Source: Rhodococcus oryzae (lineage in GTDB: Bacteria; Actinomycetota; Actinomycetes; Mycobacteriales; Mycobacteriaceae). From it: a stretch of DNA of 64,000 nucleotides. Below the pieces are notes generated by a model. That model did not search any database. It saw only the letters and a program-made list of their open reading frames with translations, and was not told where the DNA came from. Both the position numbers and the translations under genes were made by a program. Location: assembly GCF_005049235.1 (NCBI RefSeq), contig NZ_SUMD01000013.1:62001-126000 (forward strand). The letters are read 5' to 3'. Within the stretch, counting starts at the first letter, position 1; the number at the start of each line of letters is the position of its first letter. Below are positions 9,018-16,642 of the stretch, one piece after another.

Positions 9018-9920
9018 CTAGGCCTTGTCCGTCGGGCGGACGATGAGCACCGGGCAGTCCGCGGTGCGCATCAGCGCGTTGCTGGTCGAGCCGAGCAGCA
9101 TGCCCTTGAAACCGCCGCGGCCCTGGCTGCCGACCACCAGCAACTGCGCGCGCTCGGCGTACTCGCTGAGCACACGCACCGGGCGATCCCGTGCCACGAC
9201 CCGCTGCACGGAGACGTCGGGGTAGCGCTCGGTCCAGCCGGCGAGCCGCTCGGACAGCACCGCCTCCTCGAACGACTGGATCCCGCTCCAATGCGGGTCA
9301 TCGGCGGTCGCGCCAAGCGAGGGCTGGACCGACACATCGCTCCAGACGTGCACCGCGACCAGCGTGGCGTGCCGGGCCGCGGCCTCCTCGAACGCGACCG
9401 CGACGGCCGCCTCACTCACCGCCGAGCCGTCGACCCCGACGACGACGGGGCCCTCGGTCGGCGGCCTGCCGTCGAGGGTGCGGCCGCGGACGACCGCGAC
9501 CGGTGCCGTCGAGTGCGAGGACACCGCGACGGTGACCGACCCCATCAGCGCTCCGGTGAACTCCCCGAGACCGCGCGACCCGAGCACGATCATGGTCGCG
9601 CCGTCCGAGTACTGCAGCAGCGTGTCCGCGATCTGCCCCTCGTGCAGCTTCGTGCTGATGTCCACGGGCGCGAGGCCGTCCACGGCCTGCGCGGCGAGCA
9701 CCGCAGCGGAGTCCAGGTGGGCGCGGCCCGCGTTCATGAGGTCGTCTCCGTAGCCCCTGGCGAGGTACGGCTCGGAGTAGTAGTACGCAGGAACGTGCAC
9801 CACCGACACGAGGACCAGCGGCGTCTTCCTCATCGCCGCGGTGCGTGCCGCCCACGCCACCGCCGCCGTCGAGGATTCCGATCCGTCCACACCCACCACG
9901 ATGGGCTTTCCTGCGCTCAT
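9018..9920 (-). CDS. universal stress protein, tandem UspA domains
   Basis: A 300-residue protein made of two UspA domains (about 5-150 and 155-298). Each ends in the ATP-binding motif G-x2-G-x9-G-S: GSRGLGEFTGALMGS in the first and GSQGRGGFKGMLLGS in the second. Each begins with a V-V-G-V-D-G/S strand. Such tandem Usps are frequent members of the mycobacterial DosR regulon. The ATG at 9920 has GGGAG upstream. A DosR-like site lies 30-49 bp upstream. The gene converges on the desaturase operon. Confidence 0.92.
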   Translation of the reverse strand: MSAGKPIVVGVDGSESSTAAVAWAARTAAMRKTPLVLVSVVHVPAYYYSEPYLARGYGDDLMNAGRAHLDSAAVLAAQAVDGLAPVDISTKLHEGQIADTLLQYSDGATMIVLGSRGLGEFTGALMGSVTVAVSSHSTAPVAVVRGRTLDGRPPTEGPVVVGVDGSAVSEAAVAVAFEEAAARHATLVAVHVWSDVSVQPSLGATADDPHWSGIQSFEEAVLSERLAGWTERYPDVSVQRVVARDRPVRVLSEYAERAQLLVVGSQGRGGFKGMLLGSTSNALMRTADCPVLIVRPTDKA

Positions 9921-9949
9921 GGTTCTCCCTTCACGATCACGATTGGTCT

Positions 9950-9969
9950 GCCCGGACCATTGTCCTGAA
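9950..9969. promoter_or_regulatory. candidate DosR box upstream of the universal stress protein gene
   Basis: On the minus strand the site reads ttcaggacaatggtccgggc, with the inverted repeat GGAC-N4-GTCC and a TTC left flank. It matches TTSGGGACTWWAGTCCCSAA at 14 of 20 positions. It begins 30 bp upstream of the stress-protein ATG. With the site at 7719-7738 this makes two such boxes around a DosR-like gene. Confidence 0.5.
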
Positions 9970-10029
9970 TTTGCCCGCGCCCTGTCAGGGTCGAAGGTCA
10001 CTCTTGCGGACCGATCGCTGTTGCGCTGG

Positions 10030-10404
10030 TCACCCCGCCGACGGGATCACGATTTCCTGGACCGCCCACTTGTTCCCGTCGGGATCGCTGAAGTACACGA
10101 AGTTGCCCCACGGCTGGCGGTCGATCGGGCTGATGTCGATGCCGCGGCTCTTGAACTCGCGCTCGGCTTCCTCGATGTCCTTGACCACCACCTGCATGCC
10201 GACGACCGAGCCGGGCTCGGCATCGGTGACGCCCTTGCCGATGCAGATCGAGCAGGCCGACCCGGGCGGCGTGAGCTGGACGAAGCGGAGGTCCTCGTTG
10301 ACCGTGTGATCGTGGTCCGCGTTGAAACCGAGCCGGACGTAGAACTCCTTGGCGCGGTCGATGTCGGTGACGGGGATCGCGACCAGTTCGAGCTTGATGT
10401 CCAT
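10030..10404 (-). CDS. VOC (glyoxalase/bleomycin-resistance) family protein
   Basis: A 124-residue vicinal-oxygen-chelate protein built of two beta-alpha-beta-beta-beta halves. The first is LELVAIPVTDIDRAKEFYVRLGF, and the second ends in NFVYFSDPDGNKWAVQEI, the usual metal-facing C-terminal strand. Possible metal ligands are the C-terminal Gln and an N-terminal position, but the N-terminal ligand is not a clear His. The family includes glyoxalases, dioxygenases and antibiotic-binding proteins; the substrate is unknown. ATG 10404 has AAGGA upstream. Confidence 0.85.
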   Translation of the reverse strand: MDIKLELVAIPVTDIDRAKEFYVRLGFNADHDHTVNEDLRFVQLTPPGSACSICIGKGVTDAEPGSVVGMQVVVKDIEEAEREFKSRGIDISPIDRQPWGNFVYFSDPDGNKWAVQEIVIPSAG

Positions 10405-10510
10405 GACCTGTCCTTCGTTTCGAATTGACTGAGCGACCCATCGAGTGTCGCGCGAATCGCGGTCAGGAACGGTCCTCATTCGGTTTCGACCCGGAAGGTT
10501 TCGCCAATGT

Positions 10511-12022
10511 TCAGTGGTGGCCGCGCGCGGCGTCCGATGGTGGCGGCGGTGGCACCGGCCGCTGACCCGGTTCTACCACCACGAACTGCCCCATCAGCCC
10601 GTTGTCCTCGTGCCGGAGCAGGTGGCAGTGGAACATGTACGGGGTCGACGGATCGGAGAAGTCGGTGAACCGCATCAGCAACCGCAGGGTCCGCCCTGGC
10701 GGCAGGTAGACGGTGTCCTTCGGCCCGGTCAGCGCGGGATCGTCGGTGTCCAGAACCTGGAACTGCACGTCGTGGACGTGGAAGTTGTGCACTCCCCCGC
10801 TCACGTTGCGCACCTCCCAGACCTCCGTCGTCCCGATGGTGACCACCTCGTCGATCCGTCCCATGTCCATCGACTTCCCGTTGATCTGCGTCGAGCTGGT
10901 CAGGTCGAACTCTCGGGTCACGCTCGGCACCCCCAGATCGGCAGGCGCGGCAAGCGCACTCGGGACGACGGCATTCGACTCGAGCCGGTCGGCCGCGCGC
11001 AGTTGCAGGATGTCCATGGTGTCCGCCCCGCCTGCGAACCGGGTGCCCCAGAAGTCGGCACCGAGGTCGGGCGGCGTACTGCGCAACACCGGCGAGGTGC
11101 CCGCCGGAACCGCGACCACGATCTCCGCTCGTTCACCAGGCGAGAGCTGAAGGCTGGTCATCTCAACGGGTTTCGGCAACAGACCGCCGTCGGTGCCGAT
11201 GAGCTCGAAACCGAGGCCGGTGTCGAACCCGAACCGGTACACCCGCGCGTTGGACGCGTTGAGCAGCCGCAGCCGCACCCGCTCGGTGGTGACGTCGAGA
11301 TAGGGCCCTGGGGTTCCGTTGACGAGCACCTCGTCGCCGAGCACCCCGGTGTCGCTGAACATCGCCGCACCGTCGTCGAGTCGGTCCCCGTCGAACTTCT
11401 TGTCCTGCACGATCACCGGGACGTCGTCGATGCCATATCGGTCCGGCAGTACGGGCCCGGCCGGGTCGTCGACGAGGAACATGCCGGCGACTCCGCGGTA
11501 GACGTGCTCGGCGGTCGCCCCGTGCAGGTGCGGGTGGTACCAGAGCGTGGCCGCGGGCTGATCGACCGTCCACTGCGGCGACCAGGTGGTGCCGGGATCG
11601 ACCATCTGATGCGGCCCGCCATCCATGGCCGCGGGCAGGTGCATGCCGTGCCAGTGCAGCGTGCTGGCCTCGTCCAGCCCGTTTCGCACGTTCATCCGGA
11701 CCGGCTCACCGCGCTCCGCGCGCACCGTCGGGCCGAGATAGGAGCCGTTCACGCCCCAGGTCTCGGTGCCGGGACCGTGCCCGAGATCGGTGGTGCCGCT
11801 GCGCAGTTCGAGGTCGAACTCCCTGGTCCCGTCCGGAGCGATCGTGGACGCGGCGAGTGGCGGGATCGCCAGCCGGCGGTCGAACCGGACCTGGCCGGCG
11901 GTGTCCACCCTGGCGCTCTGCCACGCGTAGACGACACCGCCTGCCACGACACCGATCACGATGGCGACGGCGGCGAACAGGCCACCGATCACCCGCAACC
12001 ACCGAATGCGTGTTTTCTCCAT
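10511..12022 (-). CDS. multicopper oxidase, membrane-anchored or exported
   Basis: A 503-residue protein with an N-terminal transmembrane or signal segment (about 10-32, GGLFAAVAIVIGVVAGGVVY) followed by three cupredoxin domains. All four copper-binding motifs are visible: HWHG, WYHPHLHG, HNFHVHDVQF and, near the C-terminus, HCHLLRHEDNGLM with the type-1 Cys and axial Met. It should oxidise phenolics or metal ions (Cu, Mn, Fe) with O2 outside the membrane, in the CotA/CueO/SufI group. There is no twin-Arg motif. The ATG at 12022 gives a proper N-terminus. The membrane-protein gene upstream on the same strand ends 87 bp before. Confidence 0.93.
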   Translation of the reverse strand: MEKTRIRWLRVIGGLFAAVAIVIGVVAGGVVYAWQSARVDTAGQVRFDRRLAIPPLAASTIAPDGTREFDLELRSGTTDLGHGPGTETWGVNGSYLGPTVRAERGEPVRMNVRNGLDEASTLHWHGMHLPAAMDGGPHQMVDPGTTWSPQWTVDQPAATLWYHPHLHGATAEHVYRGVAGMFLVDDPAGPVLPDRYGIDDVPVIVQDKKFDGDRLDDGAAMFSDTGVLGDEVLVNGTPGPYLDVTTERVRLRLLNASNARVYRFGFDTGLGFELIGTDGGLLPKPVEMTSLQLSPGERAEIVVAVPAGTSPVLRSTPPDLGADFWGTRFAGGADTMDILQLRAADRLESNAVVPSALAAPADLGVPSVTREFDLTSSTQINGKSMDMGRIDEVVTIGTTEVWEVRNVSGGVHNFHVHDVQFQVLDTDDPALTGPKDTVYLPPGRTLRLLMRFTDFSDPSTPYMFHCHLLRHEDNGLMGQFVVVEPGQRPVPPPPPSDAARGHH

Positions 12023-12109
12023 GCCACCGATGCTCGCCGGTCGGCCGGGCCGACACATCCAGGAAGACACCCAGATTCGCACCCCGAGAAACCCCGAGTG
12101 GAGCCGGCC

Positions 12110-12895
12110 TCAGCCCCGCTCGGCGTCGCCGAGGTAGTCGATCAGGCGGCCCGCCCGTCGACCCGCCAGAAAGGCCGTACCCCGGATCGCCGCGAACCAG
12201 GCGAGCACCGACACCACGCTCGCCGACACCACGAATCCGACCCGTCCGTCCGCGGTCAGCACCGCCCCGACGTCGAACGGGGGCAGCAGGTGGAACATCA
12301 ACAGGGGCACCGCGAGGACCACCACGATCGCGGCCGGGAACACCCCGTACGGCAGCACCACCAGGATCAGCCAGCGCGCCACGACCGACCGGAACCGGCG
12401 CCGGTTCGCCCACCGCCAACGCAGGGAACGCTGGTGATAGGGGAAGACGACGCCGACCCAGCCGGACAGCGCCAGCGGGCCGAGCGGGATCACGCACAGC
12501 CCGAGCATCATCAGCACGGCAAGCGTCAGGTCGTGCTCGAGGACCCCGAGGGCGAGGGCGACCACCATGCAGGCCGGTGCCACCATCAGCCACAGCACGA
12601 TGGTCTTGGCCCGCAGCAGCCGTTCGAGCGCGGCACCGTCGGACAGCACGGTCAGCGCGTCGGCCGGGTCCTGTCCCAGCACATTGGTCGCGGACACGTC
12701 CGCGTACATCCATCCGGCCAGGGCGATCGGGAGGCCCCACGCACCGGTGAAGTCGAACAGCCAGCTGCGCGGGATGACGAACCAGGCGACGCAGACGAGC
12801 GCCGCATTACCCAGCACCGTCATCGGCACCTGTGCGGGCCACCGCCACGCTCGCACCCACTCCGAACGAACGGTCGCGACCATCAAGGGGCGCAT
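12110..12895 (-). CDS. polytopic membrane protein of unknown function
   Basis: A 261-residue protein with six to eight hydrophobic segments (for example VLGNAALVCVAWFVI, LWLMVAPACMVVALALGVL, LMMLGLCVIPLGPLALSGW, FPAAIVVVLAVPLLMFHLL, VVSASVVSVLAWFAAI). Arg-rich loops such as RWRWANRRRFRS probably face the cytoplasm. The pattern resembles ABC-2-type permeases, but no ATPase gene adjoins. It lies between a strong hairpin upstream and the multicopper oxidase downstream, in the same direction. I do not recognise the family. Confidence 0.7.
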   Translation of the reverse strand: MRPLMVATVRSEWVRAWRWPAQVPMTVLGNAALVCVAWFVIPRSWLFDFTGAWGLPIALAGWMYADVSATNVLGQDPADALTVLSDGAALERLLRAKTIVLWLMVAPACMVVALALGVLEHDLTLAVLMMLGLCVIPLGPLALSGWVGVVFPYHQRSLRWRWANRRRFRSVVARWLILVVLPYGVFPAAIVVVLAVPLLMFHLLPPFDVGAVLTADGRVGFVVSASVVSVLAWFAAIRGTAFLAGRRAGRLIDYLGDAERG

Positions 12896-12936
12896 GCTCC
12901 GACAATAGGCACCCGCGGCCGACCGCGCAGGCGCGT

Positions 12937-12993
12937 CGAGTGTGCAGCTCCCGTCGCCGCCACTCGGGCGACGCGACGGGAGCTGCACACTCG
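12937..12993. repeat. perfect 21-bp inverted repeat (hairpin) between genes
   Basis: Positions 12937-12957 and 12973-12993 are exact reverse complements (left arm begins CGAGTGTGCAGCTCCCG) separated by 15 bases. The hairpin lies between the F420-oxidoreductase stop (12998) and the next minus-strand start (12895). It may be a terminator lacking a U-tract, as is common in actinobacteria, or a copy of a dispersed intergenic palindrome. I found no second copy in this window. Confidence 0.85.
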
Positions 12994-12997
12994 GCGG

Positions 12998-14038
12998 TCA
13001 GTCGACGAGCTTGCGGAACTGGTCGATCAGCGCGACGCGGCCGGCGGAATCGCCGGCCAGCGGGCTCACGGTCAGCGTGGTGACGCCCGCCTCGGCGAAC
13101 GCCGCGACCCGCTCCTTCACGTAGCCGGCGGGGCCGATGAGGGAGATGGCGCGCACGAGCTCGTCCGGCACGGCCGCAACGGCCTCCGCCTTCTTGCCGG
13201 ACAGGTACAGCTCCTGGATCGTGGCGGCCTCGGCCTCGTAGCCGTACCGGCAGGCCAGGTCGTTGTAGAAGTTCTTGCCCTTGGCGCCCATGCCGCCGAT
13301 GTACAGCGCCAGGCTCGGCTTGACCCACTCCAGCAGGTGGTCGACGTCGTCGCCGATCGCCAGCGCGGGGCCCGCGTAGATCTGCAGCTCGCCCAGGCTG
13401 GGGTCGCGCTTGGCCTTGCCCTGCGCGAGGGACTCGCCCCACACGTCGTTCGCGCGCTCGGGATCGAAGAAGATCGGCTGCCAGCCCTCGGCGATCTCGG
13501 CGGTCAGAGCGACGTTCTTCGGGCCGAGCGCGGCGATGACGATCGGGATGCGATCGCGCACGGGGTGGTTGATCAGCTTGAGGGGCTTGCCGAGTCCGGT
13601 GCCCTTCTCCGCGGGCAGCGGGATCTGGTAGTACTTGCCGTCGTACTGGACCTTCTCGCGCCGCCACACCTGACGGCAGATGTCGACGATCTCGCGCGTC
13701 CGGCCGAGCGGGGCGGTGTACGGCACGCCGTGGAAGCCCTCGATCACCTGCGGTCCGGACGCGCCGAGACCGAGCACGAACCGGCCGTCGGAGACGAAGT
13801 CCAGGCCCGCGGCGGTCATCGCCATCAGCGACGGCGTCCGGGTGTAGATCTGGAAGATGCCCGACGCCAGCTCGATCGTCGAGGTCCTCGCCGCGAGGAA
13901 GCCGAGCTGGCTGACCGCGTCGTAGGAGTACGCCTCCGCGATGAACGCGATGTCGAGGCCTGCGCGCTCGAGGTCGGCGACCTCCGCGACGGTCTCGGCG
14001 AACCCGCCGCTGTAGGTGATCTGCATTCCGACTCGCAC
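12998..14038 (-). CDS. LLM-class F420-dependent oxidoreductase
   Basis: A 346-residue luciferase-like TIM-barrel protein. It starts MRVGMQITYSGGF (GTG 14038), with FIAEAYSYDAVSQLGFLAARTSTIELASGI and FVLGLGASGPQVIEGFHG following, the pattern of F420-dependent flavin-like enzymes in Mycobacterium and Rhodococcus. These reduce or oxidise diverse small molecules using deazaflavin F420, and the substrate is unknown. AGAGG lies about 12 bases before the GTG. An upstream in-frame ATG at 14080 lacks family support. The strong hairpin follows its stop by 5 bases, which fits a transcription end. Confidence 0.9.
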   Translation of the reverse strand: MRVGMQITYSGGFAETVAEVADLERAGLDIAFIAEAYSYDAVSQLGFLAARTSTIELASGIFQIYTRTPSLMAMTAAGLDFVSDGRFVLGLGASGPQVIEGFHGVPYTAPLGRTREIVDICRQVWRREKVQYDGKYYQIPLPAEKGTGLGKPLKLINHPVRDRIPIVIAALGPKNVALTAEIAEGWQPIFFDPERANDVWGESLAQGKAKRDPSLGELQIYAGPALAIGDDVDHLLEWVKPSLALYIGGMGAKGKNFYNDLACRYGYEAEAATIQELYLSGKKAEAVAAVPDELVRAISLIGPAGYVKERVAAFAEAGVTTLTVSPLAGDSAGRVALIDQFRKLVD

Positions 14039-14153
14039 CCGGACACCTCTAATCGACTCGATGTGAATATCACCTCGCACCCTACGCAGTACCGCCGCGA
14101 AACCGAATGACAGAACCGACCAGCATTTGTGACCGAAGTTCTACGATCGCGCG

Positions 14154-14963
14154 GTGGCGAAGAGATCCCGGTTCGACTGGCAGCGCTCGCACGTCATCGT
14201 GACGGGCGGCTCGCAGGGCATCGGGGCCGCGGTCGCCCGCGCCGCGAGGGCCAGGGGCGCGGCGGTGTCGGTCATCGCCCGCGGTGAGGAGCAGCTCCGG
14301 GCCACCGCCGAGCCGATCGGCGCGGCCTGGGCCAGCGCCGACGTCACCGATCCGGCGGCACTGCAGCGGGCCGTCGAACAGCTCGAGGCGCGCTCCGGTC
14401 CCTGCGACGCCCTCGTCGCCTGCGCCGGGACCGCGTTGCCGGGGCGGTTCCTCGAGGTGCCGATCGACGAATTCGAGTCGCAGATGCGGCTGAACTACCT
14501 GGGCGCGGTGCACGCCGCGCGCGCGGTGCTGCCCGGGATGGTGTCCCGTGGGCGCGGCCACCTCGTGCTGACCAGTTCCACGGCGGGAGTGATCGGAGTC
14601 GTCGGATACACCGGCTACGGGCCGACCAAGGCCGCGGTGCACGAGCTCGCGCACTGCCTGCGGTACGAGGTCGAGCCGGCGGGCGTCACGGTCGCAGTGC
14701 TGTATCCCCCGGACACCGATACCCCCGGCTTCGCGGCGGAGAACACCCGCAAACCGCCGGAGACCGCGGCCGTCTCGGGCGCGATCACCCCGATCTCTCC
14801 TGACGTGGTGGCGGCGGCCGTGATCGCCGGAATCGACAAGGGCCGCCACCACATTGCGATCGACCCGCTCACCCGGGTGCTCGTGCGGGCAGGCGGCCTC
14901 GTCGAACCGATCCTCCGCCCGATCCTGGCCCGCACGATCCGGCGGGCTAGGGAATCAGGATGA
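14154..14963 (+). CDS. short-chain dehydrogenase, 3-ketodihydrosphingosine-reductase-like
   Basis: A 269-residue Rossmann-fold SDR. The cofactor motif is TGGSQGIG near 19-26, Ser of the catalytic triad is in LTSSTAG, and YTGYGPTKAA carries the Tyr-x3-Lys pair. The extended C-terminus (RVLVRAGGLVEPILRPILAR) resembles the membrane-associated tail of KDSR-like enzymes. It probably reduces a long-chain keto substrate with NADPH. The start is GTG 14154, with a TACGAT -10-like box 6 bp upstream that would give a leaderless transcript. The 3' end overlaps the convergent oxidoreductase by 17 bp. Confidence 0.87.
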   Translation: MAKRSRFDWQRSHVIVTGGSQGIGAAVARAARARGAAVSVIARGEEQLRATAEPIGAAWASADVTDPAALQRAVEQLEARSGPCDALVACAGTALPGRFLEVPIDEFESQMRLNYLGAVHAARAVLPGMVSRGRGHLVLTSSTAGVIGVVGYTGYGPTKAAVHELAHCLRYEVEPAGVTVAVLYPPDTDTPGFAAENTRKPPETAAVSGAITPISPDVVAAAVIAGIDKGRHHIAIDPLTRVLVRAGGLVEPILRPILARTIRRARESG

Positions 14964-15894
14964 ACTTGCCCGGCGGATGCGGCCGCTGGAGCTCGGCGTG
15001 TGCGCGAGCCGCGTCGGCGAGCGGAAATGTCTTGGCCACAACGACATCGAGGTCGCCGCGCGCGGCCGCCTCGACCAGTCCGAGCCGGCCCGCCTCCCGG
15101 ATCCCGACGCTGTCGGGATTGCCTCCGCCGATCGCGACGAAGCCCTCCCCCTGCGCCCGGCCGAACGAGACGATGGTGACGATGCGCGTGCGATCGGCGA
15201 CCAACGCGAGCGAGACATCCACCGCCTCATCGGTTCCGGCGGTGTCGAAGGCCGCGTCGACCCCGCTCGGGGCCAGCTCGCGCACCCGCGCTTCCAGCCC
15301 TTCCCCGTAGGTCACCGGGATCGCTCCCAGGCCGCGCAGGTGGTCGTGATTGGCCGCCGCCGCGGTTCCGATCACCGTGACGCCCTTGGCGACCGCCAGC
15401 TGGACCGCGAGCGAGCCGACGCCGCCCGCGGCCCCGTGGATCAGCAGGGTCTCGCCCTCGACGACCCCGGTCACGACGATCGCCTCGGCGGCGGTGCCGC
15501 CGGTCACCAAGAGCCCCGCGGACTGCTCCCAGGTCAGTGCCTGTGGCCGCGGGAACACCGACTCGGCCCCGAGCGCGAGCCGCCGGGTGTAGGCGCCCGC
15601 GCCCGCATAGGCGACCACCTCGTCGCCGACGGCGATCGGACCGGCGGCACCGACCGCACCCGAACCGACCGCGAGCACCAACCCCGACGCCTCGATTCCC
15701 GGCCGGATCGGCAGTCTGGATTCATCGGCCCCGAAGGCGCCGCTGTAGAGCTTGTAGTCGATGGGATTCACGCCCACCGCGCGCAGCTCGAGAAGCACCT
15801 GCCCCGGGCCCGGGTCGGGCAGCGCCTCCTCGATCACCGTGAGGACCTCGGGTCCTCCGAACGCGTTTGCAACTACGGACTCGGTGGTGGTCAT
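14947..15894 (-). CDS. NADPH:quinone-type oxidoreductase (zinc-free MDR family)
   Basis: A 315-residue medium-chain reductase. It has an N-terminal GroES-like domain (VVANAFGGPEVL, GVNPIDYKLYSGAF), then the nucleotide-binding motif LIHGAAGGVGSLAVQLA near residues 140-157. It lacks the Cys/His zinc ligands of alcohol dehydrogenases and so belongs with quinone oxidoreductases and enoyl reductases. The ATG at 15894 has no strong RBS. A 20-bp imperfect palindrome lies 49 bp upstream. The 3' end overlaps the convergent SDR gene. Confidence 0.88.
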   Translation of the reverse strand: MTTTESVVANAFGGPEVLTVIEEALPDPGPGQVLLELRAVGVNPIDYKLYSGAFGADESRLPIRPGIEASGLVLAVGSGAVGAAGPIAVGDEVVAYAGAGAYTRRLALGAESVFPRPQALTWEQSAGLLVTGGTAAEAIVVTGVVEGETLLIHGAAGGVGSLAVQLAVAKGVTVIGTAAAANHDHLRGLGAIPVTYGEGLEARVRELAPSGVDAAFDTAGTDEAVDVSLALVADRTRIVTIVSFGRAQGEGFVAIGGGNPDSVGIREAGRLGLVEAAARGDLDVVVAKTFPLADAARAHAELQRPHPPGKFILIP

Positions 15895-15942
15895 GATCAC
15901 GGTAACCACCGACCGCGGCGAGTGATTCCCGACACCCGCTTG

Positions 15943-15962
15943 ACCTGAACAATGGTTGAGGT
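15943..15962. promoter_or_regulatory. possible operator palindrome between divergent genes
   Basis: ACCTGAAC-AATG-GTTGAGGT is an inverted repeat with 7 of 8 arm bases paired. It lies between the quinone oxidoreductase (start 15894, minus) and the DUF6069 gene (16025, plus). The ACCT...AGGT outline resembles MerR/SoxR-type sites. No such regulator is encoded next to it, so the assignment is weak. Confidence 0.3.
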
Positions 15963-16024
15963 TGCACGCTCTGTCCATGCAGCGCGAACCCGCGCGGCGT
16001 AAACCCGGTTACTAGGAGCGCGCC

Positions 16025-16477
16025 ATGTCCACCATCCTGCGTCCGACCACCTCGCCCGACTCCACGACCGTCAGCCTGGGGCGGTGGCAGGCGGTCCTCG
16101 CCGCGACCGTGACGACCGTGGTGGGCAACCTCGCGATCTACCTGGTCGCCCTGATCGCGGGCGGCTCGCTCGAGGTCCTCGACAAGGGCACAGCCAAACC
16201 GATCTCCGCGAGCGGAATCGTGGGGGTCTCGGCGTTGCCGACCGCGATCGGCGTCGGGCTGGTCGTGCTGCTGTCCCTACGGTGGCCTGCCATGATCCGG
16301 GTCGGCCAGGTGGTCGGCGCGGCGCTGCCCCTGCTCACCATCGCCCTCGCCGCGATGGCCGATACCGACGGGGTCACGAAGACCGCCCTGATCCTGATGC
16401 ACGTGCTGATGGCGGCGGCGATCGTGGCGAGCCTCGAACTGCTCCGCCGCCGGGTCGTCGGCCGGGCGAACGGCTAG
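16025..16477 (+). CDS. DUF6069-like four-helix membrane protein
   Basis: A 150-residue protein with four predicted transmembrane helices: about 20-46 (WQAVLAATVTTVVGNLAIYLVALIAG), 65-85, 93-112 and 119-138. The TVVGNLAIYL segment and four-helix layout fit the small actinobacterial DUF6069 family, of unknown function. GGAG lies about 10 bases before the ATG. It is followed by a hairpin and the tRNA gene. Confidence 0.75.
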   Translation: MSTILRPTTSPDSTTVSLGRWQAVLAATVTTVVGNLAIYLVALIAGGSLEVLDKGTAKPISASGIVGVSALPTAIGVGLVVLLSLRWPAMIRVGQVVGAALPLLTIALAAMADTDGVTKTALILMHVLMAAAIVASLELLRRRVVGRANG

Positions 16478-16516
16478 GAATCAACCCGTACCCGCTACAC
16501 TCCTACCGTGCAATAC

Positions 16517-16539
16517 GGCCCGCAGGTGCACTGCGGGCC
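16517..16539. terminator. hairpin upstream of tRNA-Arg, probable terminator
   Basis: GGCCCGCAG at 16517-16525 pairs perfectly with CTGCGGGCC at 16531-16539 across a 5-base loop. It lies 39 bp after the DUF6069 stop and 4 bp before the tRNA. With no T-tract, it could be a GC-hairpin terminator of the membrane-protein gene or part of the tRNA leader. Confidence 0.5.
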
Positions 16540-16543
16540 GGAC

Positions 16544-16619
16544 GCCCTCGTAGCTCAGGGGATAGAGCAACCCTCTCCTAAAGGGTAGGTCGCAGGTTCG
16601 AATCCTGCCGAGGGCACCA
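16544..16619 (+). tRNA. tRNA-Arg, anticodon CCT
   Basis: A full cloverleaf can be drawn. The acceptor GCCCTCG/CGAGGGC pairs 7 of 7, the D stem is GCTC/GAGC, the anticodon stem ACCCT/AGGGT with loop CTCCTAA (anticodon CCT at 16577-16579), and the T arm GCAGG-TTCGAAT-CCTGC. The discriminator is A and the CCA end is encoded at 16617-16619. It decodes AGG, a rare codon in this GC-rich genome. Confidence 0.97.
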
Positions 16620-16642
16620 CAGCGGCCGACAGCAACGCTCGA

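Noticed and set aside
10445-14110. A very long plus-strand open frame (1221 residues).
   Set aside because: It covers the antisense of the multicopper oxidase, membrane protein and F420 oxidoreductase genes, has a Gln/His/Arg-rich composition and no domain. It is a GC-driven shadow.
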